Of a stretch of 64,000 bases of DNA, positions 16,485 through 24,633 are shown in pieces. The stretch covers positions 266,454 through 330,453 of the forward strand of contig NZ_RBAL01000008.1 in assembly GCF_003626535.1 (NCBI RefSeq), given 5' to 3'. The stretch is from Streptomyces hoynatensis (GTDB taxonomy: Bacteria > Actinomycetota > Actinomycetes > Streptomycetales > Streptomycetaceae). Below the pieces are notes generated by a model. The model was not told where the DNA came from and searched no databases. It saw nothing but the letters and a program-made list of their open reading frames with translations. Position 1 is the first letter of the stretch. Each line of letters opens with the position of its first letter. The translations under genes were made by a program, and so were the position numbers.

Positions 16485-16523
16485 GACGGCTCCTCGCTGC
16501 GGTTGTTCCCTGCGAACGGGGCG

Positions 16524-16552
16524 ACCGTAACACCGGGGACGCACGGAACCAA
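16524..16552 (-). promoter_or_regulatory. Candidate promoter of the lanthipeptide precursor gene
   Basis: Reading the minus strand, TTGGTT (16547-16552) and TACGGT (16524-16529) are 17 nt apart, a good sigma-70-like spacing. Transcription would start near 16517, giving a leader of about 30 nt that includes the GAGGAG ribosome site. Confidence 0.5.
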
Positions 16553-16620
16553 CGACGCGATAAAGCCACCTCTTGCCGCCTGGATTCGGCACCCATATCG
16601 TTGATCCGCCGCACAACTCC

Positions 16621-16637
16621 CGTGATCACGACATAAT
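16621..16637 (+). promoter_or_regulatory. Palindrome CGTGATCACG next to a -10 box (CATAAT) for the wall-hydrolase gene
   Basis: A 10-bp perfect palindrome (16621-16630) abuts CATAAT (16632-16637), 47 nt upstream of the hydrolase ATG. No good -35 box is found at standard spacing, so an activator or alternative sigma factor may be involved. The region is shared with the divergent lanthipeptide gene. Confidence 0.35.
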
Positions 16638-16683
16638 CTGACGGGAATGCACGGTAGCCGCCGGCTCGGGGAGGGACCCGCCC

Positions 16684-18057
16684 ATGACCACACGTGGACG
16701 TCACCGCCGCTATCGGCCCAGTGCCGTCTCGCGCGCCTCCCTGACCGTCACCGCCTCGGGGGCCGGCCTCGCGCTCCCGCTGATCAGCGCGGCCCACGCC
16801 TCCGCGGCCTCCGCCGACACCTGGGACCAGGTCGCCGAGTGCGAAAGCAGCGGCGACTGGCACATCAACACGGGCAACGGGTATTTCGGCGGGCTGCAGT
16901 TCGCCCAGAGCACCTGGGAGGCGTACGGCGGCACCGCATACGCCGCGCGGGCCGACCTGGCCACCAGGGACCAGCAGATCGCCATCGCCGAGCGGGTGCT
17001 GGCCGGCCAGGGTCCCGGCGCCTGGCCCGCCTGCTCCGGCGAGGCCGGGCTGACCCGCGGCGGGGGCGCGCCCGAGGTCTCCCCCGGCGCGGGCCCGGAG
17101 CACGAGCGCGCCGGGGCGGAGCAGGCGAGCCAGGCCGCCGACACGCGCCCCGCCGCGCACGACGCGCACCCGGCGGCGCGGGACGCCGAGGCGCCCGCCC
17201 GCCAGGACGGCGACCTGTACGAGGTGGTGCGCGGCGACACCCTGTTCGGCATCGCCACCACCCACGAGGTGCGCGGCGGCTGGCAGTCGCTCTATGAGCT
17301 CAACCGCCGCACGGTGGGCGGCGATCCCGACCTCATCTTCCCCGGGCAGCGCCTCGCCCTGCACGCCCCGGCCACCGGCCACGAGCCGGCGGCGGACGGG
17401 GGCACGGAGGAGGCCGCGGGGCACCCGCAGGACCCGGCCGCGGACCAGGAGCAGGCCCGGGACGAGGAGGCCGCGCAGGAGCGCGCCGCGGAGGAGGAGC
17501 GGGAGGCCGAGGAGGCCCGGCAGGCCGAAGAGGCCCGGCAGGCCGAGGAGGAGGCGGCGGCCCGTGAGGCCGCCAGGGCCGAGGAGCGGCAGGAGGAGGA
17601 GCGCGCGGCGCACGCCCAGGGCGAGCGGGAGGAGGAGCCGGCCGACCGGCAGGCCCCCGCCTACACGGCCCCGGTGGAGGCCGCCATCGGCACGCCCTAC
17701 CACGAGCCGGGCTCCTGGTCCCTCGGCTACCACACGGGCGTGGACTTCCCCGTCTCCACGGGGACCTCGGTGCGGGCGGTGGCCGCCGGCGAGGTGGTGT
17801 CCGCCGGCTGGGCCGGCTCCTACGGCTACGAGGTCATCGTCCGCCACCCCGACGGCCGGTACAGCCAGTACGCCCACCTCTCGGCCATCTCGGTCTCGGC
17901 CGGGCAGCCGGTCGGCAGCGGGCAGCGGCTCGGCCGCTCGGGCGCCACGGGCAACGCGACAGGACCGCACCTGCACTTCGAGATCCGCACCAGCCCGGCG
18001 TTCGGCACCGACATCGATCCGCTGGCGTACCTGCGGGAGCACGGCGTCTCGGTGTGA
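16684..18057 (+). CDS. Secreted wall hydrolase: Rpf-type transglycosylase + LysM + M23 peptidase
   Basis: 457 residues. A signal peptide ends near residue 43 (ASAASA|D). Residues 45-118 are a resuscitation-promoting-factor lytic transglycosylase domain: WDQVAECESSGDWHINTGNGYFGGLQF with catalytic Glu54, and Cys53/Cys117 for a disulfide. LysM spans ~178-227. A highly charged Glu/Ala/Arg region (~240-320) is probably a helical spacer. An M23/LytM domain follows (~330-457) with H350xxxD354 and H429xH431. It should cut both glycan strands and cross-links in the wall, as expected for germination or growth. GGGAGGG lies 8 nt before the ATG. No c-di-AMP riboswitch is visible upstream, unlike some rpf genes. 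Confidence 0.93.
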   Translation: MTTRGRHRRYRPSAVSRASLTVTASGAGLALPLISAAHASAASADTWDQVAECESSGDWHINTGNGYFGGLQFAQSTWEAYGGTAYAARADLATRDQQIAIAERVLAGQGPGAWPACSGEAGLTRGGGAPEVSPGAGPEHERAGAEQASQAADTRPAAHDAHPAARDAEAPARQDGDLYEVVRGDTLFGIATTHEVRGGWQSLYELNRRTVGGDPDLIFPGQRLALHAPATGHEPAADGGTEEAAGHPQDPAADQEQARDEEAAQERAAEEEREAEEARQAEEARQAEEEAAAREAARAEERQEEERAAHAQGEREEEPADRQAPAYTAPVEAAIGTPYHEPGSWSLGYHTGVDFPVSTGTSVRAVAAGEVVSAGWAGSYGYEVIVRHPDGRYSQYAHLSAISVSAGQPVGSGQRLGRSGATGNATGPHLHFEIRTSPAFGTDIDPLAYLREHGVSV

Positions 18058-18262
18058 GCCGGGGCGCCCGGCCGGTGGCAATTCGGCCAGCCGCTGGCTT
18101 GATGCCATCGGGCGCGGCGGCGAAGAATCATGACAGATGCCCAAGTAACCCCCTGGCCGCGCGAGGTGGCCCCCTGGCTTCCTTCCCTCGCCCGTGGCCA
18201 AGTCGTTACCCTCGTCGGGCCGACATCAATGCGCGCATATGCAGGGGACATTGGAGACGCCG

Positions 18263-19075
18263 ATGGAACGACCCGCCTGGGCGCCGCAGGGCATCGACCT
18301 GTCCCTGCCCAGCATTTCGCGAATGTACGACTACTACCTCGGCGGATCACACAATTTCGAGGTGGACCGCGAGGCGGCCCGCAAGGCGATCGGGCTGCTT
18401 CCCGGACTGCCCAAGATCGCTCAGGCGAATCGTGCCTTCATGCGCCGCGCCGTCCGGTACGCGGTGGAGCGCGGAGTGACCCAATTCCTGGACATCGGCT
18501 CCGGCATTCCCACCTTCGGAAATGTGCACGAGGTGGCGCAGGCGGCCAGTGCCGAGGCCCGCGTCCTGTACGTGGACAACGATCCGGTGGCCGTCGCGCA
18601 CAGCAAGGCGGTGCTCGCCGACGTGCCGCGCGCCGGCGTCCTCGCGGCCGACTTCAACGACCCGGCGGGCATCCTCGACAGCGAGGAGACCGGGCGGCTG
18701 CTCGACCTCGGCCGGCCGGTCGCGCTGCTGCTGGTGGCCGTGCTGCACTTCTTCCACGACGAGGACAAGCCGCACGAGAGGCTCGCGGAGCTGCGCGACG
18801 CGCTGGCCCCGGGCAGCCTCCTCGTCCTCAGCCACGCCTCCACCGAGGATTCGCCCGCGACCCCGGAACAGGGCGCGGGCCTCTCGGAGCTCTACCGCAG
18901 CGGCGGCAACACGCTGGTGATGCGCTCCGGGGAGGAGGTCGCCCGCTTCTTCGACGGCTTCGACCTGGTCGACCCGGGGCTGGTGGCGATGCCGGACTGG
19001 CGCCCTGACGGGCCGCTCGACGAGGAGGACCCCATCGTGTACGCAGGCTACGCGGGAGTAGGACTCAAAGCGTGA
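18263..19075 (+). CDS. SAM-dependent methyltransferase of the Actinomycete DUF574 family
   Basis: 270 residues. It has the DUF574 opening (IDLSLPSISRMYDYYLGGSHNFEVDREAA), the SAM loop FLDIGSGIPTFGNVHEVA, VLYVDNDPVAVAHS and AVLHFFHDEDKP. These proteins are abundant in Streptomyces; their substrates are mostly unknown. The ATG at 18263 has GGAGA a few bases upstream; the frame extends 23 codons further but without family similarity. Its stop overlaps the start of the c-di-GMP gene (GTGA), so the two are co-translated. Confidence 0.92.
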   Translation: MERPAWAPQGIDLSLPSISRMYDYYLGGSHNFEVDREAARKAIGLLPGLPKIAQANRAFMRRAVRYAVERGVTQFLDIGSGIPTFGNVHEVAQAASAEARVLYVDNDPVAVAHSKAVLADVPRAGVLAADFNDPAGILDSEETGRLLDLGRPVALLLVAVLHFFHDEDKPHERLAELRDALAPGSLLVLSHASTEDSPATPEQGAGLSELYRSGGNTLVMRSGEEVARFFDGFDLVDPGLVAMPDWRPDGPLDEEDPIVYAGYAGVGLKA

Positions 19076-21237
19076 CACCCTCGCCCTCGGGGCGCTCCGC
19101 CCCGCCCGGCACCGAAGGCTGCGCGGAACCGCCCGACGGAATGGCGCGTTTCGCGCGGATCTGGTGCCGCGCGGTCTACCCGGCGACCGCGACCTCCATG
19201 ACCCGCCAGGAGTTCGAGGACCTGCTGCTGCGGCTGACCGTACGGCTCACCGAGGCGCTGCACTCCAGGCCCTTCGACCCCGCTCCCGGGCGGGAGGTGG
19301 GCGCCGAGCTGGTGGCCGCCCACTGCACGGCGGCCGACTCGCTGCCGCGCATCCTCGGCGTCATCGACGCCTATCTGCTGCTGTACTGCGCGGACGCCGC
19401 CGAACTCCCCGTCGAGGAGGGCCGCATCCGCTGCACCCGCCTCCAGCACACGATCTCGGCCGGCTTCGCCAAGGCGCTGCAGGAGCGCACCAGGACCGAG
19501 CAGGAGGCGATGTCCAGGGCCGCGCTCGCGGCCCAGACCGAGATCGCGCGCGCCCTGCACGAGAGCGAGACCCGCTTCCGGGCCGTGTTCAAGGACGCGG
19601 CGCTCGGCATCGGCATCGCCGACATGGCCGGGAACATCCTGGACACCAACCACGCCCTGACCCAGATGTTCGGCGGCTCGGACCACCACGTCCGCAGCCG
19701 CAACCTGCTGGACTGGACGCACCCGGAGGACTCCCCCGACATGTGGCGCATGCAGCGGGAGCTGATGCGCGGGGAGCGGGAGCACTTCCAGGTGGAGAAG
19801 GCGTACGGCCGCACCGACGGCACCGTGCTGTGGACGAACCTGACGGTGTCCCTGCTGCGCGACGCCGAGGGCAAGCCCCGCTACATGCTGGCCATGATGG
19901 AGGACGTCTCCGAGCGGCGCCTGCTCAACCTGCGGCTGCGCTACCAGGCCACGCACGACGCGCTGACCGACCTGCCCAACCGCTCCCTGTTCTTCGAGCG
20001 CCTCGAGCAGGCCCTCGCCCCCGGCTCCGGCTGCGCCAGGCTCGGCCTGTGCTACCTGGACCTCGACGGGTTCAAGGCGGTCAACGACAGCCTTGGGCAC
20101 GCCGTCGGCGACCAGTTGCTGATCGCGGTGTCCGAGCGGCTCCACGGCTGCGCCTCGGGCCCGGGGCAGATGCTGGCCAGGATCGGCGGCGACGAGTTCG
20201 TGGCCCTGGTCGTCGACCCGCCCTCGCCGAAGGCCGTCACCGAGCTGGCCGAGCGGGCGCTTGACGCGCTGGCCACCCCGGTGGAGGTGGGCGGGCGCGA
20301 GCTGATGGTCAGGGCGAGCATCGGCGTGGTGGAGGGCCCCACGCGCCACCTGACCGCGGCCGAGGTGCTGCGCAGCGCCGACATCACGATGTACCGGGCG
20401 AAGGCGGAGGGCGGCAACCGCTACGCCCTGGCCGACCCCGACTCCGACGCCAGGGCCATCAGCCGCCACCACCTGACCCACCACCTGCCCGCCGCGCTGA
20501 AGGGCTGCGAGTTCTTCATCGAGTACCAGCCGCTGGTGAAGATGCAGGACGGGAGCCTGGAGGGCGCGGAGGCGCTGGTGCGCTGGAGCCATCCGCGGCA
20601 CGGGGTGCTCGGCCCCGACCGGTTCATCCCGCTCGCCGAGCACACCGGGCTGATCGTGCCGCTGGGCCGCTGGGTGCTCCAGGAGGCCGTGCGGCAGGCC
20701 TGCCAGTGGCAGGTCCGCGGCATCGGCGGGGCGCGGCCACTGAAGGTGAACGTCAACCTCTCGCCGCGCCAGCTGCACCACCCGGAGCTGGTCGAGGACA
20801 CGGTGGCGGTGCTGGAGGAGGCCGGGCTGCCGCCGAGTTCGCTGTGCCTGGAGGTGACCGAGACGGCGATGATCAGGGCCGACGAGAACGAGCTGCGGCC
20901 GCTGCGCCAGCTCGCCGAACTCGGCGTGGGCATCGCCCTGGACGACTTCGGCACCGGGTACTCGAACCTCGCGAACCTGCGGCGGCTGCCGGCCAGCACC
21001 CTGAAGCTGGACCGCTCCTTCACCCTCGGCCTCCAGCGGGCGCCCGCCGACCCGGTGGACCTGAAGATCGTCGAGGGGATCGTCTCGCTCGCGCACACCC
21101 TCCAGCTCTCGGTGACCGTGGAGGGCGTGGAGACCTCGACGCAGGCCGAGCAGCTCAGGGAGCTCGGCTGCGACTCGGCGCAGGGCTGGTACTACGCCAG
21201 GCCCGGCCCGCCCGAGCGGCTCCCCGAGGCGGTCTGA
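19072..21237 (+). CDS. PAS-GGDEF-EAL cyclic-di-GMP signalling protein
   Basis: 721 residues. An N-terminal ~160-residue helical region precedes a PAS domain (~163-282, SETRFRAVFKDAALGIGIADMAG). A GGDEF domain (~290-455) has an intact GGDEF motif at 372-376, and an EAL domain (~468-715) has E500-A501-L502, VNLSPRQL, EVTETAMI and DDFGTGYSNL. Both enzymatic motifs are intact, so it could make or break c-di-GMP. No membrane segment is obvious. The GTG at 19072 overlaps the methyltransferase stop by 4 bp; a later ATG at 19141 is possible. In Streptomyces this messenger controls development through BldD and WhiG/RsiG, so a developmental role is plausible. Confidence 0.92.
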   Translation: MTPSPSGRSAPPGTEGCAEPPDGMARFARIWCRAVYPATATSMTRQEFEDLLLRLTVRLTEALHSRPFDPAPGREVGAELVAAHCTAADSLPRILGVIDAYLLLYCADAAELPVEEGRIRCTRLQHTISAGFAKALQERTRTEQEAMSRAALAAQTEIARALHESETRFRAVFKDAALGIGIADMAGNILDTNHALTQMFGGSDHHVRSRNLLDWTHPEDSPDMWRMQRELMRGEREHFQVEKAYGRTDGTVLWTNLTVSLLRDAEGKPRYMLAMMEDVSERRLLNLRLRYQATHDALTDLPNRSLFFERLEQALAPGSGCARLGLCYLDLDGFKAVNDSLGHAVGDQLLIAVSERLHGCASGPGQMLARIGGDEFVALVVDPPSPKAVTELAERALDALATPVEVGGRELMVRASIGVVEGPTRHLTAAEVLRSADITMYRAKAEGGNRYALADPDSDARAISRHHLTHHLPAALKGCEFFIEYQPLVKMQDGSLEGAEALVRWSHPRHGVLGPDRFIPLAEHTGLIVPLGRWVLQEAVRQACQWQVRGIGGARPLKVNVNLSPRQLHHPELVEDTVAVLEEAGLPPSSLCLEVTETAMIRADENELRPLRQLAELGVGIALDDFGTGYSNLANLRRLPASTLKLDRSFTLGLQRAPADPVDLKIVEGIVSLAHTLQLSVTVEGVETSTQAEQLRELGCDSAQGWYYARPGPPERLPEAV

Positions 21238-21266
21238 GCGGCGGCCACTTCGGCACGCCGCCGCCC

Positions 21267-21352
21267 GGTGCCGCCTCGGCCCGGTGCCGCGCCGCGGTCG
21301 GTGCCGCCTCCCGGCCCGGTGCCGCGCCGCCGCGCGCCGCGGTCGGTGCCGC
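21267..21352. repeat. Five scattered copies of GGTGCCGC between convergent genes
   Basis: Copies lie at 21267, 21283, 21300, 21318 and 21345, in the 137-nt gap between the c-di-GMP gene and anmK. They are embedded in CCCGGTGCCGC-type units with irregular spacing. No gene is present; the gap may just be a degenerate repeat that also separates the convergent genes. Confidence 0.6.
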
Positions 21353-21374
21353 GCCGCCGGCCTGCCTGGCGCGT

Positions 21375-22703
21375 TCAGGGCACGACGCGCAGCCGGCCCG
21401 GGCGGGTGGACTGCGGCTCGGGCAGGCGCAGCGGGCGCGCGCCCGGCGTGAGGGAGCCGAGCACCGCGCCCTCGGCGCCGCGGGCGCCGGTCGCGGAGGG
21501 GAAGACGCCGGGCAGCCCGTGCACGCTGAGGAAGCCGAGCAGCGCGAACAGGTACCCCTCCTTGGCCTGGGCCGGCAGGCCGAAGTCCTCCGGCCGCCTG
21601 ATCCTCACCGGATCGGCCAGCGCCCTGATCCGGCCCATCAGCACCGGGTTGCGCACGCCGCCGCCCGAGACCACGAGCTCGCGCAGGCCGTGCTCCCGGC
21701 AGGCCGCGGCGACCAGTTCCGCGGTGAGCTCGGTGACGGTGGCGGCCAGGTCCGCCGCCTCACCTCCCGCGCCGCGGCCGGACGCCCCCAGGCGGTCGCG
21801 CAGGTAGCCGGCGTGGAAGAGCTCCTTGCCCGTGGACTTGGGCGGGGACAGCCGGTAGTACGGCTCGTCGAGCAGCACGGCAAGCAGCTCCCGGTCCACC
21901 CGGCCGCGCCTGGCCCAGGCCCCGTCGGTGTCCATCCGCTCGGCCCCGCCGCTCGCCTCGGTGACCACGGCGTCCAGGAGGGCGTTGGCCGGGCCCAGGT
22001 CGTAGGCGGTCACCGCGCCGCCGGGGCCGCGGACGGTGATGTTGGCGATGCCGCCCAGGTTCAGCGCGCCGCGGCCCGCGCCGCCGTCCGCGCCGAGCAG
22101 CAGCAGGGCGTCCAGCATGGCCATCAGCGGCGCGCCCTGCCCGCCGCGGGCGATGTCGCGGGTGCGCAGGTCGGAGAGCACGGGCAGTCCCGTGGCCTCG
22201 GCGATCCAGGCCGGGCCGCCCAGTTGCAGGGTGCCCAGGGCCTCCGCCCCGGCCACCCAGTGGTAGACGGTCTGCCCGTGGGAGACCACCAGGTCGGCCC
22301 GGCCGCCCGCGAGCGCCGCGTCCGCCCGCGCGGCGACCTCGCCGAAGAACTGTCCCAGGGCGGTGTCGAGACGGCACACCTGCTCCAGCGTGGTGCCCGC
22401 CGGGGGCAGGGCCGCGGCCAGCCGGTCGCGCAGCTCCCTCGGGTACGGCTCGCTGTGCAGCCCGAGGGGGCGCAGCACGATCCCCACGCCCGCCGCGGCC
22501 CCCTCGCTCGCCCGGTCGCCCGTCCCCTCGTGCGCCTCCGCGCCGAGCGTCTCGAAGGAGAGCTCGGCCACGGCCGCGTCCACCGCGTCGTACGAGGTCC
22601 CGCTGAGCATCCCGATCACGCGCCGGGGCCGCGGCCCCGGGGCATCCGGGCGGAAAACGGTCGGGGTGCCTGCCACGGGCTCGGTAGGATGAGTGATGTC
22701 CAT
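21375..22703 (-). CDS. anmK: Anhydro-N-acetylmuramic acid kinase
   Basis: 442 residues of the ASKHA fold. The family motif GMLSGTSYDAVDAAVAEL is near the N-terminus; VSHGQTVYHW, NLGGIANITV, YDLGPANALLDAV and ELVVSGGGVRNPVLMGRI follow in the normal order. It phosphorylates and opens 1,6-anhydro-MurNAc released by lytic transglycosylases, feeding wall recycling. It is divergent from metG, separated by only 68 nt that must hold both promoters. The ATG at 22703 is the only start that fits the family. A Rpf-type lytic transglycosylase is encoded 3 kb away, but the two are not in one operon. Confidence 0.93.
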   Translation of the reverse strand: MDITHPTEPVAGTPTVFRPDAPGPRPRRVIGMLSGTSYDAVDAAVAELSFETLGAEAHEGTGDRASEGAAAGVGIVLRPLGLHSEPYPRELRDRLAAALPPAGTTLEQVCRLDTALGQFFGEVAARADAALAGGRADLVVSHGQTVYHWVAGAEALGTLQLGGPAWIAEATGLPVLSDLRTRDIARGGQGAPLMAMLDALLLLGADGGAGRGALNLGGIANITVRGPGGAVTAYDLGPANALLDAVVTEASGGAERMDTDGAWARRGRVDRELLAVLLDEPYYRLSPPKSTGKELFHAGYLRDRLGASGRGAGGEAADLAATVTELTAELVAAACREHGLRELVVSGGGVRNPVLMGRIRALADPVRIRRPEDFGLPAQAKEGYLFALLGFLSVHGLPGVFPSATGARGAEGAVLGSLTPGARPLRLPEPQSTRPGRLRVVP

Positions 22704-22771
22704 AACAGTGATTCGTCACCCTCCGTGACCGTCTACTGCGAGCGTTCTTCTCACCATTGGAGCATCCGAGG

Positions 22772-24490
22772 ATGGCCCGACACCTCATCACCAGCGCGCT
22801 GCCCTACATCAACGGGATCAAGCACCTGGGGAACATGGTCGGCTCGATGCTCCCCGCCGACGTCTACGCCCGCTACCTGCGGCAGCGCGGCCACGACGTG
22901 CTCTACATCTGCGCCACCGACGAGCACGGCACGCCCGCGGAGCTCGCGGCCAAGGCGGCCGGGCTGCCCGTGGCCGAGTTCTGCGCCAGGCAGCACGAGG
23001 CGCAGAAGGCGGTCTACGACGGCTTCGGCCTGAAGTTCGACCACTTCGGCCGCACCTCCTCGGCGCAGAACATCGAGATCACCCAGCACTTCGCCCGCCG
23101 CCTGAAGGAGAACGGCTTCATCGAGGAGCGCACCACCCGCCAGGTGTACTCGCCGGCCGACGGCCGCTTCCTGCCCGACCGCTACATCGTCGGCACCTGC
23201 CCCTACTGCGGCTACGAGGCGGCGCGCGGCGACCAGTGCGAGAACTGCACCCGGGTGCTGGACCCCACCGACCTGCTCGACGCCCGCTCGGCGGTCAGCG
23301 GCAGCACGGACCTGGAGGTCAGGGAGACCAAGCACCTGTTCCTGCTCCAGTCGAAGCTGGAGGGCCAGGTGGCCGCCTTCGTCGAGGAGAACGGCAAGGA
23401 GTGGCCGACGCTCGCCTCCTCCATCGCCCGCAAGTGGCTGACCGAGGGCCTGCTGGACCGGGCCATCACCCGCGACCTGGAGTGGGGGGTGCCGGTCCCC
23501 GCGGACGTCTGGCCGGAGCTGGCCGCCGAGGGCAAGGTGTTCTACGTGTGGTTCGACGCGCCGATCGGCTACATCGGGGCGACGAAGGAGTGGGCCGACG
23601 CCGCGGGTGAGGGCGAGGCGCGCGACTGGCGCGCCTGGTGGTTCGACGCCGACGAGGCCGTCAGGTACACGGAGTTCATGGCCAAGGACAACGTGCCCTT
23701 CCACACGGTGATGTTCCCCGCCACCCAGCTGGGCACCCGCGAGCCCTGGAAGAAGGTCGACTACGTCAAGGCGTTCAACTGGCTGACGTACTACGGCGGC
23801 AAGTTCTCCACCTCGCAGAACCGCGGCATCTTCGCCGACGCCGCCCTGGAGCTGCTCCCCGCCGACTACTGGCGGTACTTCCTGATGGCGGGCGCCCCGG
23901 AGTCGGACGACGCCTCCTTCTCCTGGGAGCTGTTCTCCTCCGTGGTCAACAAGGACCTGGCCGACACCCTGGGGAACTTCGTGAACCGGGTGCTCTCCTT
24001 CTCCCGCAAGCGCTTCGGCGAGCAGGTGCCCGCCGGGCACGAGGCGGGCGAGGCCGAGCGGCGGCTCGGCGAGGAGATCGCGCGGCTGCTCGGCGAGTAC
24101 GAGGAGCACCTGGAGGCGCTGCAGTTCCGCAAGGCGGCCTTCGCGCTGCGGGCGCTGTGGAGCGCGGGGAACGCCTACCTGGAGGAGAAGGCGCCCTGGC
24201 TGGAGATCAAGACCGACCCGGAGGGCGCCGCGCTGACCCTGCGCACGGCGATGAACCTGATCCGCCTGTACGCGGTGGTCTCCGAGCCCTTCGTGCCCTT
24301 CACCGCGCGGGCCCTGCGGGGGGTGTTCGCGCGGGAGGACGCGGCGACCTGGGTGACGGCCGAGGAGGCCACGGCCCTGGACCTGGTGCCCGCGGGGACC
24401 GGCTTCACCGTGCCCCCCGTGCTCTTCGCGAAGATCACCGAGGAGGACCTGGAGGGCTACCGGGAGCGCTTCGGCGACGCCGGGGCCTGA
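22772..24490 (+). CDS. metG: Methionyl-tRNA synthetase
   Basis: 572 residues. It charges tRNA-Met with methionine. The class I catalytic motifs are PYINGIKHLGN (HIGH equivalent) and GGKFSTSQ (KMSKS equivalent); a CxxC...CxxC zinc knuckle (CPYCGYEAARGDQCENC) and the anticodon-binding helical domain follow. The ATG at 22772 has GGAG 9 nt upstream; the frame opens 5 codons earlier at a TTG that I reject. KFSTS in place of KMSKS is the usual actinomycete form. A perfect 12-bp hairpin follows the gene. Confidence 0.97.
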   Translation: MARHLITSALPYINGIKHLGNMVGSMLPADVYARYLRQRGHDVLYICATDEHGTPAELAAKAAGLPVAEFCARQHEAQKAVYDGFGLKFDHFGRTSSAQNIEITQHFARRLKENGFIEERTTRQVYSPADGRFLPDRYIVGTCPYCGYEAARGDQCENCTRVLDPTDLLDARSAVSGSTDLEVRETKHLFLLQSKLEGQVAAFVEENGKEWPTLASSIARKWLTEGLLDRAITRDLEWGVPVPADVWPELAAEGKVFYVWFDAPIGYIGATKEWADAAGEGEARDWRAWWFDADEAVRYTEFMAKDNVPFHTVMFPATQLGTREPWKKVDYVKAFNWLTYYGGKFSTSQNRGIFADAALELLPADYWRYFLMAGAPESDDASFSWELFSSVVNKDLADTLGNFVNRVLSFSRKRFGEQVPAGHEAGEAERRLGEEIARLLGEYEEHLEALQFRKAAFALRALWSAGNAYLEEKAPWLEIKTDPEGAALTLRTAMNLIRLYAVVSEPFVPFTARALRGVFAREDAATWVTAEEATALDLVPAGTGFTVPPVLFAKITEEDLEGYRERFGDAGA

Positions 24491-24509
24491 GCCGCGGCCC
24501 CTGCCCCTG

Positions 24510-24545
24510 GCGAGCCCCTCCCCCCTGGCGGGCGGAGGGGCTCGC
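24510..24545. terminator. 12-bp perfect hairpin after metG
   Basis: GCGAGCCCCTCC (24510-24521) pairs exactly with 24534-24545 across a 12-nt loop. It begins 20 nt after the metG stop and precedes the convergent kinase gene, so it may act for both strands. Confidence 0.75.
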
Positions 24546-24633
24546 GCGTTCCCCGGGCGCTCCCGCGCCGGCGCCCGCCCGGTGCCCGCGCGACTCTCGC
24601 CCGGTGCCCGCCCGGCTCGTTGCGTGGTGCCGC

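Noticed and set aside
16485..16683. A c-di-AMP (ydaO-type) riboswitch before the Rpf-type gene
   Set aside because: Such riboswitches precede some Streptomyces rpf genes, but the 200 nt here lack the conserved blocks and also hold the divergent lanthipeptide promoter.
12361..18201. A single 1946-codon open frame on the minus strand
   Set aside because: It runs antisense through three well-supported genes and reads as Arg/Ala/Gly/Pro low-complexity sequence. It stays open because of the high GC content.
21238..21374. An insertion-sequence remnant between the c-di-GMP gene and anmK
   Set aside because: Only short GGTGCCGC repeats are present. There is no transposase fragment, terminal inverted repeat or target duplication.
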